Source of the DNA: Anaerostipes sp.
Lineage (GTDB): Bacteria > Bacillota > Clostridia > Lachnospirales > Lachnospiraceae
DNA: 64,000 bases
Reading direction: 5' to 3'
Assembly (NCBI RefSeq): GCF_018381315.1
Contig: NZ_JAGZSD010000004.1
Span: forward strand, 1 to 64,000
Shown here: piece after piece, positions 34,023-42,545 of the stretch
Numbering within the stretch: the first letter of the stretch is position 1
Layout of the letters: each line of letters starts with the position of its first letter
Notes under the pieces: generated by a model
What the model was told of the DNA's origin: nothing
The model's input: the letters and a program-made list of their open reading frames with translations, nothing else
Database searches by the model: none
Made by a program: the position numbers and the translations under genes

Positions 34023-34466
34023 ATGAAACTGGAAGACTATGACAGCAGACACCAGCTGTTCGGAACTTTATTTATCATAAGCAACAAACTTCAGTCCAGC
34101 GGAGACCGGTTTTACAAAGAGATCACCACGAAACAGTGGTTTCTTCTGGCGGCTCTCCAGTCCTTTGAATACGCTCCCACATTTAATGAGCTTTCAGCCC
34201 TGATGGGCAGTTCCCATCAGAATGTAAAACAGATTGCCCTTAAACTTGAGCAAAAAGGCTATGCAGAAATTGAAACTGATCCTGATGACCGCCGCAAAAG
34301 CCGCATCCGGCCTGGCGAAAAATTTAATGGGCTGCAGGCCGCATATGCCTCAAAGGAAGAAGATTTTTTAAACCAATTATATAAAGATATCCCGGAATCC
34401 AAGCTGAAAACCACGATTGATACATTAAATACAATGCTGAAAAATATGGAGGAATGTGATTTATGA
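34023..34466 (+). CDS. MarR-family regulator
   Basis: A 147-residue MarR protein: FKEITTKQW-type start, PTFNELSALMGSSHQNVKQI (recognition helices), then LEQKGYAEIETDPDDRRKSR (wing). ATG 34023 lies 11 bases after AGGAGG; a GTG inside the Shine-Dalgarno is not used. It overlaps the flavodoxin gene start (ATGA), so the two are one unit, and it has its own operator. Confidence 0.88.
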   Translation: MKLEDYDSRHQLFGTLFIISNKLQSSGDRFYKEITTKQWFLLAALQSFEYAPTFNELSALMGSSHQNVKQIALKLEQKGYAEIETDPDDRRKSRIRPGEKFNGLQAAYASKEEDFLNQLYKDIPESKLKTTIDTLNTMLKNMEECDL

Positions 34467-35011
34467 AAAAAGCTGCAGTTGTCTATGGATCTGTATACGG
34501 CTCCACAAAAGAATATGCACAATGGATCGCCGAAACACTGTCTGCTGATCTGTATGAAAACAAGAATCTGGATGTCTCTGTTCTGGAGCCCTATGATGTC
34601 ATTATTTATGGCGGAGGCCTCTATGCCGGCGGCGTAAGCGGCATTTCACTGATCTCACGCCATCCAGACCTTATTCAGAATAAAAAAGTTTTTGTCTTTA
34701 CGTGCGGAATCGCTGACCCCGGCAATCCGGAAAATACAGAACATATTTTAAAAAACTTAGATTCGGTATTTTCTCCTGATTTGAAACAGCAAATTTCTTT
34801 TTATCACCTGCGGGGGAGAATGGATTATAAGCTCTTAAGTAAAAAGCACCGGGTTATGATGTGGATGATGAAAAAAATGCTCTTAAAGAAAAAACCAGAA
34901 GAGCGGACGGAAGAAGACCAGGGAGTTCTTGATACCTATGGGTCGCTGGTTGATTTCACTGACCGGGACAGCATACTGCCTCTGACGGCAGATGCAGAAT
35001 CATTTTTATAA
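34463..35011 (+). CDS. flavodoxin-domain protein
   Basis: A 182-residue protein. VVYGSVYGSTKEYAQWIAETL at the N-terminus is the FMN phosphate loop, and YGGGLYAGGVSG and VFTCGIADPG form the isoalloxazine loops. A Lys/Met-rich segment (MMWMMKKMLLKKK) follows. It resembles HemG-type or small menaquinone-dependent protoporphyrinogen-oxidase-like flavodoxins, but the function is not certain. Translationally coupled to the MarR gene, which suggests redox- or drug-responsive expression. Confidence 0.85.
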   Translation: MKKAAVVYGSVYGSTKEYAQWIAETLSADLYENKNLDVSVLEPYDVIIYGGGLYAGGVSGISLISRHPDLIQNKKVFVFTCGIADPGNPENTEHILKNLDSVFSPDLKQQISFYHLRGRMDYKLLSKKHRVMMWMMKKMLLKKKPEERTEEDQGVLDTYGSLVDFTDRDSILPLTADAESFL

Positions 35012-35021
35012 CATTCTGCTC

Positions 35022-35681
35022 TTATTCTGTCCCTCCCGTTTCATTTTTTTGAAAGAGGATTGGTTCAATAAATTTAAGAATTCTTCCAAAGAATTTTGCA
35101 ATGATTCCTACAATAAGCGCTGCCACAATGGTGCCTTCCCTGACACCGTTTAATGTATGAAACAGAACAAAGGACATCAGCCCTGCAAAAACAGTCATGG
35201 AAGCGTCAAAGCAAACCTTGGTTGCTCCGAAATCTGTATTCCATGTGGATGAAACTGCCCGGACAAACGATTCGCCGGGCAGCATCACTACATTTGCCAG
35301 CACTTCTACATAGACACCAAATCCTAATATCAGGCAGCCTGCCAGCAGAGATAAAAGTTTCACAGCATAAGTTTCCGGCTGAAAATCCCGAATCATCACC
35401 ATCGTACAATCAATAAAATATCCGAACAGCACAGAAACCGGTATCTGCAGAAGATCCTCCTTCTTAAACCGGCTTCTTAATATTATCACCTGAAGAATAA
35501 TAAGAAAAAGACTGAATATAATCGTAAACTGGCCTAAAGTAAACCTGCAGCCCAGGCTCATAACATATGGTATTGATGAGATCGGTGATGTACCAAGATC
35601 TGCCTTCGTAATCAGGCTGACACCAAATGAACTGATGAACAATCCAACCAAAAATAAAACATATCTTTTTAACTTCTCCAT
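35022..35681 (-). CDS. YczE/YitT-type membrane protein
   Basis: A 219-residue polytopic protein with about five membrane segments (VLFLVGLFISSFGVSLITKA, FTLGQFTIIFSLFLI). The SLITKADLGTSPISSIPYVMSL and GESFVRAVSST stretches match the YczE/YyaS group. Their function is unknown. ATG 35681 has GAGGAA seven bases upstream. It is translated from the same unit as the MarR gene at 35700 (18-base gap). Confidence 0.82.
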   Translation of the reverse strand: MEKLKRYVLFLVGLFISSFGVSLITKADLGTSPISSIPYVMSLGCRFTLGQFTIIFSLFLIILQVIILRSRFKKEDLLQIPVSVLFGYFIDCTMVMIRDFQPETYAVKLLSLLAGCLILGFGVYVEVLANVVMLPGESFVRAVSSTWNTDFGATKVCFDASMTVFAGLMSFVLFHTLNGVREGTIVAALIVGIIAKFFGRILKFIEPILFQKNETGGTE

Positions 35682-35699
35682 ATAATGATTCCTCACTTT

Positions 35700-36137
35700 C
35701 TAGTCATTCTTCATCTCATTCATATTCTGCAGATTATGATATATTCTTGAGAAAACATTCATAAAACAGCTGACTTCTTCGGTGCTCATCCCATAAAACG
35801 CTTCTTGTTCAAGTTTTTGGAATGCTTCTTCTACTTCTCTTTGAAGCTTCTGTCCTTTTTCTGTCAGAAAAACATGCAGCGATCTTCTGTTTCCGTTCAG
35901 CATCTTCCTCTCAATCATACCTTTGTCTTCCATGCCTTGAAGCACTCTGGCCGCTGACGTTGGCTCTATTTCGCATGCCTTTGCAATATCCTTCTGTGTC
36001 ATGCCGTCATGATCTTTTAAATAATCCAAAACCTTAGGCTGTCCTAATGTAAGGTCAGAAGGTTTCAGATAAGAAAACAGCTTTTTGTGAAAGATGGCCT
36101 GGCTGGCCATTAACATATAATGAAAAGAATAATCCAT
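35700..36137 (-). CDS. MarR-family regulator (second)
   Basis: A 145-residue MarR protein: LTLGQPKVLDYLKDHDGMTQ, KDIAKACEIEPTSAARVLQGM, EDKGMIERKMLNGNRRSLHVFLTEKG. ATG 36137 has AAGGAG seven bases upstream; the longer frame covers promoter DNA. It heads a unit with the YczE-like gene. Confidence 0.88.
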   Translation of the reverse strand: MDYSFHYMLMASQAIFHKKLFSYLKPSDLTLGQPKVLDYLKDHDGMTQKDIAKACEIEPTSAARVLQGMEDKGMIERKMLNGNRRSLHVFLTEKGQKLQREVEEAFQKLEQEAFYGMSTEEVSCFMNVFSRIYHNLQNMNEMKND

Positions 36138-36162
36138 AATAGTTCTCCTTAATATAATGAGC

Positions 36163-36215
36163 TTTCTCACTATTAGTATTCTCATTATTATAAATCTGGT
36201 CTTCATTATTGTCAA
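36163..36215 (-). promoter_or_regulatory. promoter and possible operator of the second MarR gene
   Basis: Minus-strand TTGACA (36210-36215), 17 bases, TATAAT (36187-36192). Just downstream TTTCTCACTATTAGTATTCTC (36163-36183) holds a CACTATTAGTA core with repeated TTCTCA half-sites, a plausible MarR site. Confidence 0.6.
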
Positions 36216-36217
36216 GA

Positions 36218-36250
36218 AAAGACCCTCTTTATAAAAAGAGAGTCTTTTCC
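36218..36250 (-). terminator. terminator after surface protein 1
   Basis: Minus strand AAAAGACTCTCTTT, loop TTA, AAAGAGGGTCTTTT: a stem of about 14 pairs with one mismatch. The T-run is short. Confidence 0.6.
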
Positions 36251-36253
36251 TCC

Positions 36254-39200
36254 TTACCTTCTTCTATTATAATTTCTGCGCAGCAGATAAAAACTGATGC
36301 TGCCGCTGGCCGCCAGTACGATCAATGTTGGGGTTGGAACCTTGCTGTCAGATGTCTGTGCTGCATTTTCACTCCTGCTTCCATCCTCATTTCCGCTTCC
36401 TTTCATCTCGTACTGCCCCCATTCAGGCAGTTCTTCTTCTTTCTCTGTCTTCTTTTTTGATGTTGACTTTGTCTCATTTTTAGGCTTGTCTGCCTCTGTG
36501 TTCTTGGATGTCTCGCTGTTTTTCTTCCATTTTGCCTTTAATTCGATTCCCTGATGCAGCGGATCATCAAAATTCCATTTCTTTTCCTTCCCATCCTCAT
36601 CGGTGTAATACCAGCCTTCAAATGTGTATCCGTCTCTCACAGGGTCAGCAGGTTTCTTTATCTTTTCTCCTCCGATGACAGTCTGGGCCTCCGGCTGTCC
36701 TTTCCCTCCGTTGGAGTCAAATGTCACCTTATGTTCTCCGGTAAGCGTAACATTGACTGTCACGGATGTACCATCCGACATGGAAAAGGTCATAGGAAAT
36801 ACCCCGGTGTGCCCTGCCTGTTTTGCACGGTTGATCGCTTCCAGCTGCTTTTCGTCTGCATTAACCGGCATTGTATCCCCATATTGATTCTTCCCTTTGA
36901 CATCACACAAGGTTATAATCTCTTCTTTGCTGAATTCATTTCCGCCCGTCTTATGGGCTGCATGGTTTGCTGCAATGCTGGCGCTGTCATTCCCATGGAC
37001 TGACCCATCAGTTCCCTCATCTCTGAGAAAGATCTTCACTGTGACTTCAGTTCCGTTTTCGGTTGTAAATGTCAATGGAAATTCCCCAGTTTTTCCGGAT
37101 TCTTTTGCTTTATTTATGCGATCTAACTGGTCATCCTCTGAGAGAGTAAGCTTATCTTTTGGTATTTCATTGCCCGCCTGATCTACTATTTTAATAAAAG
37201 ATAGTTCTTTTAGCTGCTCAGCTGTAAATCCTTTTCCGCCAGTCTTGCTGATGACATTCTGTGCTTTAATGATCTCATGGTTTGAAGGATTTTCTGTGAT
37301 CTGATCAAACTCTCCTGTTAAGGTGACTTTAACGACTACGGAATTTCCCTCCGGGTCCGTGAATTTCAAGTCGAATTCACCTGCTTTTCCAGCAGTCTTC
37401 GTCTTATTAATCTCATCCAGCTGCCCCTGGTCTAAACTAAAATCATCCAATGCAATATCATTGCCTTCAGAATCCTTTCCTTTTAATCCGGCAAACTGCT
37501 TGACATCGTCTTCGGTCCACTCTGTGCCTCCGGTCTCTTTTACAAAGTTGTCCGCTCCGATAACAGAAGACGGATTCAGAGGGTCACACTCCACGCCGTC
37601 ACTTCCCTGTTCTTTCAGATACACCTTAATGGTTACCTGTGTTCCGGCAGATGTTTGAAATGTAAGAGGGAATTCTCCGGTCTCACCTTTCGTCTTCGCC
37701 TTGTTGATTGCTTCCATCTGTGTTTTATCTGCTACTGATAGTTCATCCAAAAGGTACTCGGTTCCATCTTGCTTTTTTCCTGTCACTTTACTTAAGATTT
37801 TGAGCTGGTTTTCGGTAAAGACTTCACCCCCGCTCTTACTGATAATATGGTTGGCACCAGCCTGCTCTTTGGTATCATTATCCACCAGATTTTCATCTCT
37901 ATGAGGTCCAAAATATACTTTCGTGTAATATTTACCTACCACAATACTTGTACTTACCTGAAACGGTGATTCCGCCGTAAACGTATACTCTTCGGGCTTT
38001 AATCCGGTGCCGTCCTGTATGTAGCCCTGATATCCCGGATCCGGAACTGCAACAACATTTGTCGTGGTACTTGTGGAAGTCCCTATTCCTGGTTTTCCAG
38101 TGGACTTGTCCCCGATTGCCGTTACAACGGTATCACCGCCGCTGATAATAATATTTTTTGACGGATATTCTATGGAACCGATTCCCGGAGCGTTTTCTCC
38201 TCCTTCTGCTTCAACGATTCCTCCGGTGATATAAAGTCCGTCTACTTCACAGTGAAAGCCTGCGCCCAGCCCTGCACAATATTCATTGCCCTTTGTTTTA
38301 ACATTTCCACCGGTTATTCGAATATTTTTTACTAATTTTCCTGTATCTTTTGTTGTACAGCAAGCACCTCCCAAACCCGGGGAATGTTTTCCTCCCACTG
38401 CTTCAATGTTGCCTCCTTCTATTGTAAAGTTAGCAAACCCTGCTTCTAAAGAATTTTTTGCATTTCTCCTGGTACTCCCTATGGCGCCTGCATGAAATAA
38501 ATCCCTGTTTCCTTCTGCATATAATGATCCGCAGCCATCATCACATATATGTCCTTTTTGTCCAGCCTTTTGACATTTGATCGTCAGCTCTCCGTCCATT
38601 CCATCTTTTGCCAATGCATTCCCCGAATCATATGCCTCATTATCCTCAAGATCTCCTGCATAACAAATCAGACGGTTTTTACCCATCAAAAGCATGGTGA
38701 CATTGGCATGAGATACATTAATACAATCAAGCTTCGTATTTGTTGTAGCCCCGGCGGTTTGTTTTGCACAGGTGATATCAACATTGTCTAAAGTCAGCTT
38801 TGTTGTAACACCAGGATTTACTGTTACATTGTAGTCCTCTGTCGTACCTGTGATCCGGTATCCCTCCGGATTCAGCTCGGTTTCATCTTCCGCCAGTCCG
38901 CCCCCTGCTGCCCCGGTTTCTTTGATTACAATATCTCCTTTACTCACATCCAGCAGAGTCTGTCCATTTACTAATTTCTTTTTTGCAGTACTGCTGTTTG
39001 ATTCTTTTAATTTTAACCCTTTTTTCTGGAATTTTGAATGAACGCCATTCTTTTCTTTATCTTCAGACTCTTTCTCTTCGGTTTCTGTTTCTGATGTTTC
39101 TATTTCAGATGCCTCTTCCAGATTCCCCGTTTCCGCTGTGATCTCTGTCTGTTCTGTATTGTCCGCTGCATCTATCATGCCCAAATCCTGAATAAACCCA

Positions 39201-39262
39201 ATAGAAAAAACTGCTGCTAAAACCAGTACCAAACCCTTTTTCCATCTTCTCATTTTATTCAT
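36254..39262 (-). CDS. large surface protein 1 with intact C-terminal anchor
   Basis: 1002 residues. A signal peptide (MNKMRRWKKGLVLVLAAVFS) is followed by an acidic low-complexity stretch (~35-95), a Cys-rich beta-helix-like domain (~98-465; motifs LTLDNVDITC and INVSHANVTML), four ~90-residue repeats (~469-835; each with a T-G-G-x-x-(F/W) element and xxxGEF(P/D)L), one InlB-type B repeat (VTFDSNGGKGQPEAQTV, ~836-900) and a Lys-rich linker. It ends QTSDSKVPTPTLIVLAASGS, hydrophobic SISFYLL, then RRNYNRRR: a degenerate sorting signal (TSD in place of TGE), membrane segment and positive tail. So this copy should be wall-anchored. GGGGAAG precedes ATG 39262. Confidence 0.85.
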   Translation of the reverse strand: MNKMRRWKKGLVLVLAAVFSIGFIQDLGMIDAADNTEQTEITAETGNLEEASEIETSETETEEKESEDKEKNGVHSKFQKKGLKLKESNSSTAKKKLVNGQTLLDVSKGDIVIKETGAAGGGLAEDETELNPEGYRITGTTEDYNVTVNPGVTTKLTLDNVDITCAKQTAGATTNTKLDCINVSHANVTMLLMGKNRLICYAGDLEDNEAYDSGNALAKDGMDGELTIKCQKAGQKGHICDDGCGSLYAEGNRDLFHAGAIGSTRRNAKNSLEAGFANFTIEGGNIEAVGGKHSPGLGGACCTTKDTGKLVKNIRITGGNVKTKGNEYCAGLGAGFHCEVDGLYITGGIVEAEGGENAPGIGSIEYPSKNIIISGGDTVVTAIGDKSTGKPGIGTSTSTTTNVVAVPDPGYQGYIQDGTGLKPEEYTFTAESPFQVSTSIVVGKYYTKVYFGPHRDENLVDNDTKEQAGANHIISKSGGEVFTENQLKILSKVTGKKQDGTEYLLDELSVADKTQMEAINKAKTKGETGEFPLTFQTSAGTQVTIKVYLKEQGSDGVECDPLNPSSVIGADNFVKETGGTEWTEDDVKQFAGLKGKDSEGNDIALDDFSLDQGQLDEINKTKTAGKAGEFDLKFTDPEGNSVVVKVTLTGEFDQITENPSNHEIIKAQNVISKTGGKGFTAEQLKELSFIKIVDQAGNEIPKDKLTLSEDDQLDRINKAKESGKTGEFPLTFTTENGTEVTVKIFLRDEGTDGSVHGNDSASIAANHAAHKTGGNEFSKEEIITLCDVKGKNQYGDTMPVNADEKQLEAINRAKQAGHTGVFPMTFSMSDGTSVTVNVTLTGEHKVTFDSNGGKGQPEAQTVIGGEKIKKPADPVRDGYTFEGWYYTDEDGKEKKWNFDDPLHQGIELKAKWKKNSETSKNTEADKPKNETKSTSKKKTEKEEELPEWGQYEMKGSGNEDGSRSENAAQTSDSKVPTPTLIVLAASGSISFYLLRRNYNRRR

Positions 39263-39424
39263 TATTGTCTTCCCCTTTACTCTGCATATTATAATATTTG
39301 TACACAAAAAGAATACGCATAGAAAAGAGTCAGACGTTGTCATATATTAATTCATACACCACAAGCAGCTTATATCAAGTGATGCAGCCATTCTCTTTTC
39401 TATCCTTATTCACGCTTTTTCTTA

Positions 39425-42424
39425 CTATATTTGTATATTAAGTAAATCCCCCCCCATGCTTCCGCTTGCTATAAATAGATTCAGCATTCCGTGTATATTC
39501 GTAAGATCAGATGTTTTAGATAACATACCGTCCTTTGCCTCGCTTCCTGTAATCTGGTACTGCCCCCATTCCGGCAGTTTTTCTTCTTTCTTCCGCTTCT
39601 TCTTGGATGTCTGTTCCCTGGATTGCTTTTTCTTAGATGTCTGTTCATTTTTTGATGTAGGTTTTGTCTCATTTTTAGGCTTGTCTGCCTCTGTGTTCTT
39701 GGATGCCTCGCTGTTTTTTTTCCATTTTGCTTTCAGTTCAATTCCCTGATGCAGCGGATCATCAAAGTTCCATTTCTTTTCTTTCCCATCTTCATCGGTG
39801 TAATACCAGCCTTCAAATGTGTATCCGTCTCTCACAGGATCAGCTGGTTTCTTTATCTTCTCTCCTCCGATGACAGTCTGGGCCTCCGGCTGGCCTTTTC
39901 CTCCGTTGGAGTCAAATGTCACCTTATGTTCTCCGGTAAGCGTTACATTGACTGTTACCGATGTGCCGTCAGTCATAGAAAAAGTCATAGGAAATACACC
40001 CGTCTTTCCTGCTTTTTTTGCCTGATTGACAGCTTCCAGCTGTTTCTCATTTGCCTTTACCGGCATTGTATCTCCGTATTGGTTTTTTCCTTTGGCATCA
40101 CATAACGTTATCATTTCTTCCTTGCTGAATTCATTTCCGCCAGTCTTATAGCTTGCATGGTTTGCCGCAATGCTGGAGCTGCCATCTCTGTGATCTGTCC
40201 CATCAGTTCCTTCATCCCTGAGGAAAACATATATTTCTACTTCGGTTCCATTCTCGGTTTGAAATCTCAGCGGAAATTCTCCGGTTTCCCCTGCTTCTTT
40301 TGCTTTATTTATGCGATCTAACTGGGTACTGTCTGACAGACTCAGCTTGTCTTTCTGTATCTCGTTTCCATCTTCATCGACAGCTTTTAATAAAGAAAGA
40401 TCTTTTAATTGCTCCTTAGTAAATCCTTTTCCGCCAGTCTTGCTGATGACATTCTGTGCTTTAATGATCTCATGGTTTGAAGGATTTTCTGTGATCTGGT
40501 CAAACTCTCCTGTCAAAGTTACTGTAACTGTAACTGAATTTCCTTCCGGGTCAGTAAATTTGAGATCAAATTCACCGGCTTTACCAGCGGTTTTTGCGCT
40601 GTTGATCTTAGCAAGCTGTTCCTGATCCAAGCTAAAATCATCCAGTGCAATATCATTTCCGGCTGAGTCCTTTCCTTTTAATTCGGCAAACTGCTTGACA
40701 TCGTCTTCGCTCCATTCGGTGCCTCCGGTCTCTTTGGCGAAATTATCTGCCCCAAGGACTGAAGACGGGTCCATCGGATCATACTCTACTCCGTCGCTGC
40801 CCTGCTCTTTCAGGTATACTGTGATCTCCACCATTGTCCCATCGGATGTTTTGAATGCCAGCGGGAACTCTCCGGTCTCACCTTTAGACTTTGCCTGATT
40901 AATTGTATCCATCTGTGTTTTATCTGCAACGAATAATTCATCCAAAAGATATTCCGTCCCATCTTTCTTTTTCCCGGTGACTTTGCTGAGGGTCTTCAGC
41001 TGTTTTTCTGTAAAGGCTGTTCCCCCACTTTTGCTGATGATGTTGTTGGCACCGATCTGTTCTTTGGTTGTGTTGTCTACTGTATTTTCATCCCGGTAAG
41101 GACCAAAATATACTTTTGTATAAAATTTTCCTACTACAATATTTGAATTCGTCGGGAATGGAGATTCTGCCGTAAAATTGTACTCTTCCGGATTTACTCC
41201 AAACCCGTCCTGTATGTACCCCTGATATCCATGCTCCGGGACTGCGACCACATTTGTTATTGTGCTTGAAGCAGTACCTATTCCCGGTTTTCCAGAGGCC
41301 TCATCTCCAATCGCAGTGACAACGGTATCCCCACCGCTGATAGTAATATTTTCAGATGTATAATCTACGGAGCCGATTCCCGGAGCATTTTCGCCTCCTT
41401 CTGCTTCTACAATCCCTCCACTAATGTATAAACCATCTAGTTTACACTGAAGTCCTGCACCTAAACCTGCACATGAAAAATTCCCTTTTGCTTTTACATT
41501 TCCACCTGTTATCCGAATATTTTTTGCAGATTTTCCTCCTACTCTTGTTGCGCAGCAAGCACCTCCCAGCCCTGGAGAATGTTTCCCGCCCAGCGCTTCA
41601 ATGTTTCCTCCTTCAATAGTAAAATTACAAAAACCTGCTTCTGAAGAACTATTAGAACTTCTTCTGGTACTTCCTATGGCTCCTGCATGGAATAAATCCC
41701 TGTTGCCTTCTGCATAAAGTGACCCGCAGTTTTTATCACACTTATGTCCTTTTTGACCAGATTTTTCACATCTAATTGTCAGTTCACCGTCCATCCCGTC
41801 CTTTGTTAATGCATTACCTGTATCACCACCATTTGAATCCCAGGTATTCCCTGCATAACAAATCAGACGATTATTACCAATCAACAGCATAGTGACATTG
41901 GCATGTGATACATTGATACAATCTAGCTTTGTATTAGTTGTAACTCCGGCTGTCTGTTTTGCACAGGTGATGTCTACATTATCTAATGTCAAACTTGTTG
42001 TAACACCCCGTTCAACAGTTACATTATAATCCTCTGTCGTACCTGTGATCCGGTATCCTTCCGGATTCAGCTCGGTTTCATCTTCCGCCAGTCCTCCGCC
42101 CGCTGCCCCGGTTGCTTTAATTACAATATCTCCTTTGCTCACATCCAGCAGCGTTTGTCCGTTTACTAATTTCTTTTTTACAGTACTGCTGCCTGATTTT
42201 TTTATTTTTGAGTCATCATTATTCTTTTCTTTGTCTTCAGCCTCTATCTCTTCTTTCTCTTTGATCTCTGGATTTTTAGTCTCTGCTGCAGTTTCTGCTG
42301 TTGCCTCTGTCAGTTCCGTACTGTCCGCTGCATCTATTCTTCCCAAATCCTGAATAAACCCAATAGAAAAAACTGCTGCTAAAACCAGTACCAAACCCTT
42401 TTTCCATCTTCTCACTTTATTCAT
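39425..42424 (-). CDS. large surface protein 2, anchor out of frame after poly-G
   Basis: 999 residues with the same domain order as protein 1: signal peptide (MNKVRRWKKGLVLVLAAVFS), Cys-rich beta-helix-like domain, four ~90-residue repeats, InlB-type B repeat, Lys-rich linker with a repeated TSKK motif, and C-terminal SKTSDLTNIHGMLNLFIASG. The frame meets eight G residues (39448-39455) after SGSM and then ends GGDLLNIQI, without a positive tail. With seven or ten G the same DNA reads GGIYLIYKYSKKKRE and stops at 39406: a complete membrane segment and charged tail. Its upstream part is like protein 1, its end like protein 3. Confidence 0.83.
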   Translation of the reverse strand: MNKVRRWKKGLVLVLAAVFSIGFIQDLGRIDAADSTELTEATAETAAETKNPEIKEKEEIEAEDKEKNNDDSKIKKSGSSTVKKKLVNGQTLLDVSKGDIVIKATGAAGGGLAEDETELNPEGYRITGTTEDYNVTVERGVTTSLTLDNVDITCAKQTAGVTTNTKLDCINVSHANVTMLLIGNNRLICYAGNTWDSNGGDTGNALTKDGMDGELTIRCEKSGQKGHKCDKNCGSLYAEGNRDLFHAGAIGSTRRSSNSSSEAGFCNFTIEGGNIEALGGKHSPGLGGACCATRVGGKSAKNIRITGGNVKAKGNFSCAGLGAGLQCKLDGLYISGGIVEAEGGENAPGIGSVDYTSENITISGGDTVVTAIGDEASGKPGIGTASSTITNVVAVPEHGYQGYIQDGFGVNPEEYNFTAESPFPTNSNIVVGKFYTKVYFGPYRDENTVDNTTKEQIGANNIISKSGGTAFTEKQLKTLSKVTGKKKDGTEYLLDELFVADKTQMDTINQAKSKGETGEFPLAFKTSDGTMVEITVYLKEQGSDGVEYDPMDPSSVLGADNFAKETGGTEWSEDDVKQFAELKGKDSAGNDIALDDFSLDQEQLAKINSAKTAGKAGEFDLKFTDPEGNSVTVTVTLTGEFDQITENPSNHEIIKAQNVISKTGGKGFTKEQLKDLSLLKAVDEDGNEIQKDKLSLSDSTQLDRINKAKEAGETGEFPLRFQTENGTEVEIYVFLRDEGTDGTDHRDGSSSIAANHASYKTGGNEFSKEEMITLCDAKGKNQYGDTMPVKANEKQLEAVNQAKKAGKTGVFPMTFSMTDGTSVTVNVTLTGEHKVTFDSNGGKGQPEAQTVIGGEKIKKPADPVRDGYTFEGWYYTDEDGKEKKWNFDDPLHQGIELKAKWKKNSEASKNTEADKPKNETKPTSKNEQTSKKKQSREQTSKKKRKKEEKLPEWGQYQITGSEAKDGMLSKTSDLTNIHGMLNLFIASGSMGGDLLNIQI
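39448..39455 (-). repeat. poly-G tract (8) in surface gene 2
   Basis: Eight C on the plus strand, G on the coding strand. It sits inside the coding sequence, directly before the codons of the C-terminal membrane tail. Length 8 gives the early TAG at 39425; a length of 7 or 10 gives the full anchor. Confidence 0.85.
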
Positions 42425-42545
42425 TACTGTCTTCCCCTTTAATCTGCATATTATAATATCTGTACACAAGAAGAATACGCATAGAAAAGAGTCAGACATT
42501 CTCTTTCCTATCGTTATTCACGTTTTTTCTTACTATATTTGTATA

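Noticed and set aside
39263..39343. In-frame codons upstream of surface gene 1 (and 42425-42499 before gene 2)
   Set aside because: They cover a leader conserved between the two genes. The good ribosome site and signal peptide both point to the start at 39262 and 42424.
39425..39460. Poly-G frame problem as a plain decayed gene
   Set aside because: Two genes with different tract lengths both keep a full anchor in the same alternative frame, including the charged tail and stop. Decay would not preserve this. A sequencing error in the tract remains possible and is listed as a test.
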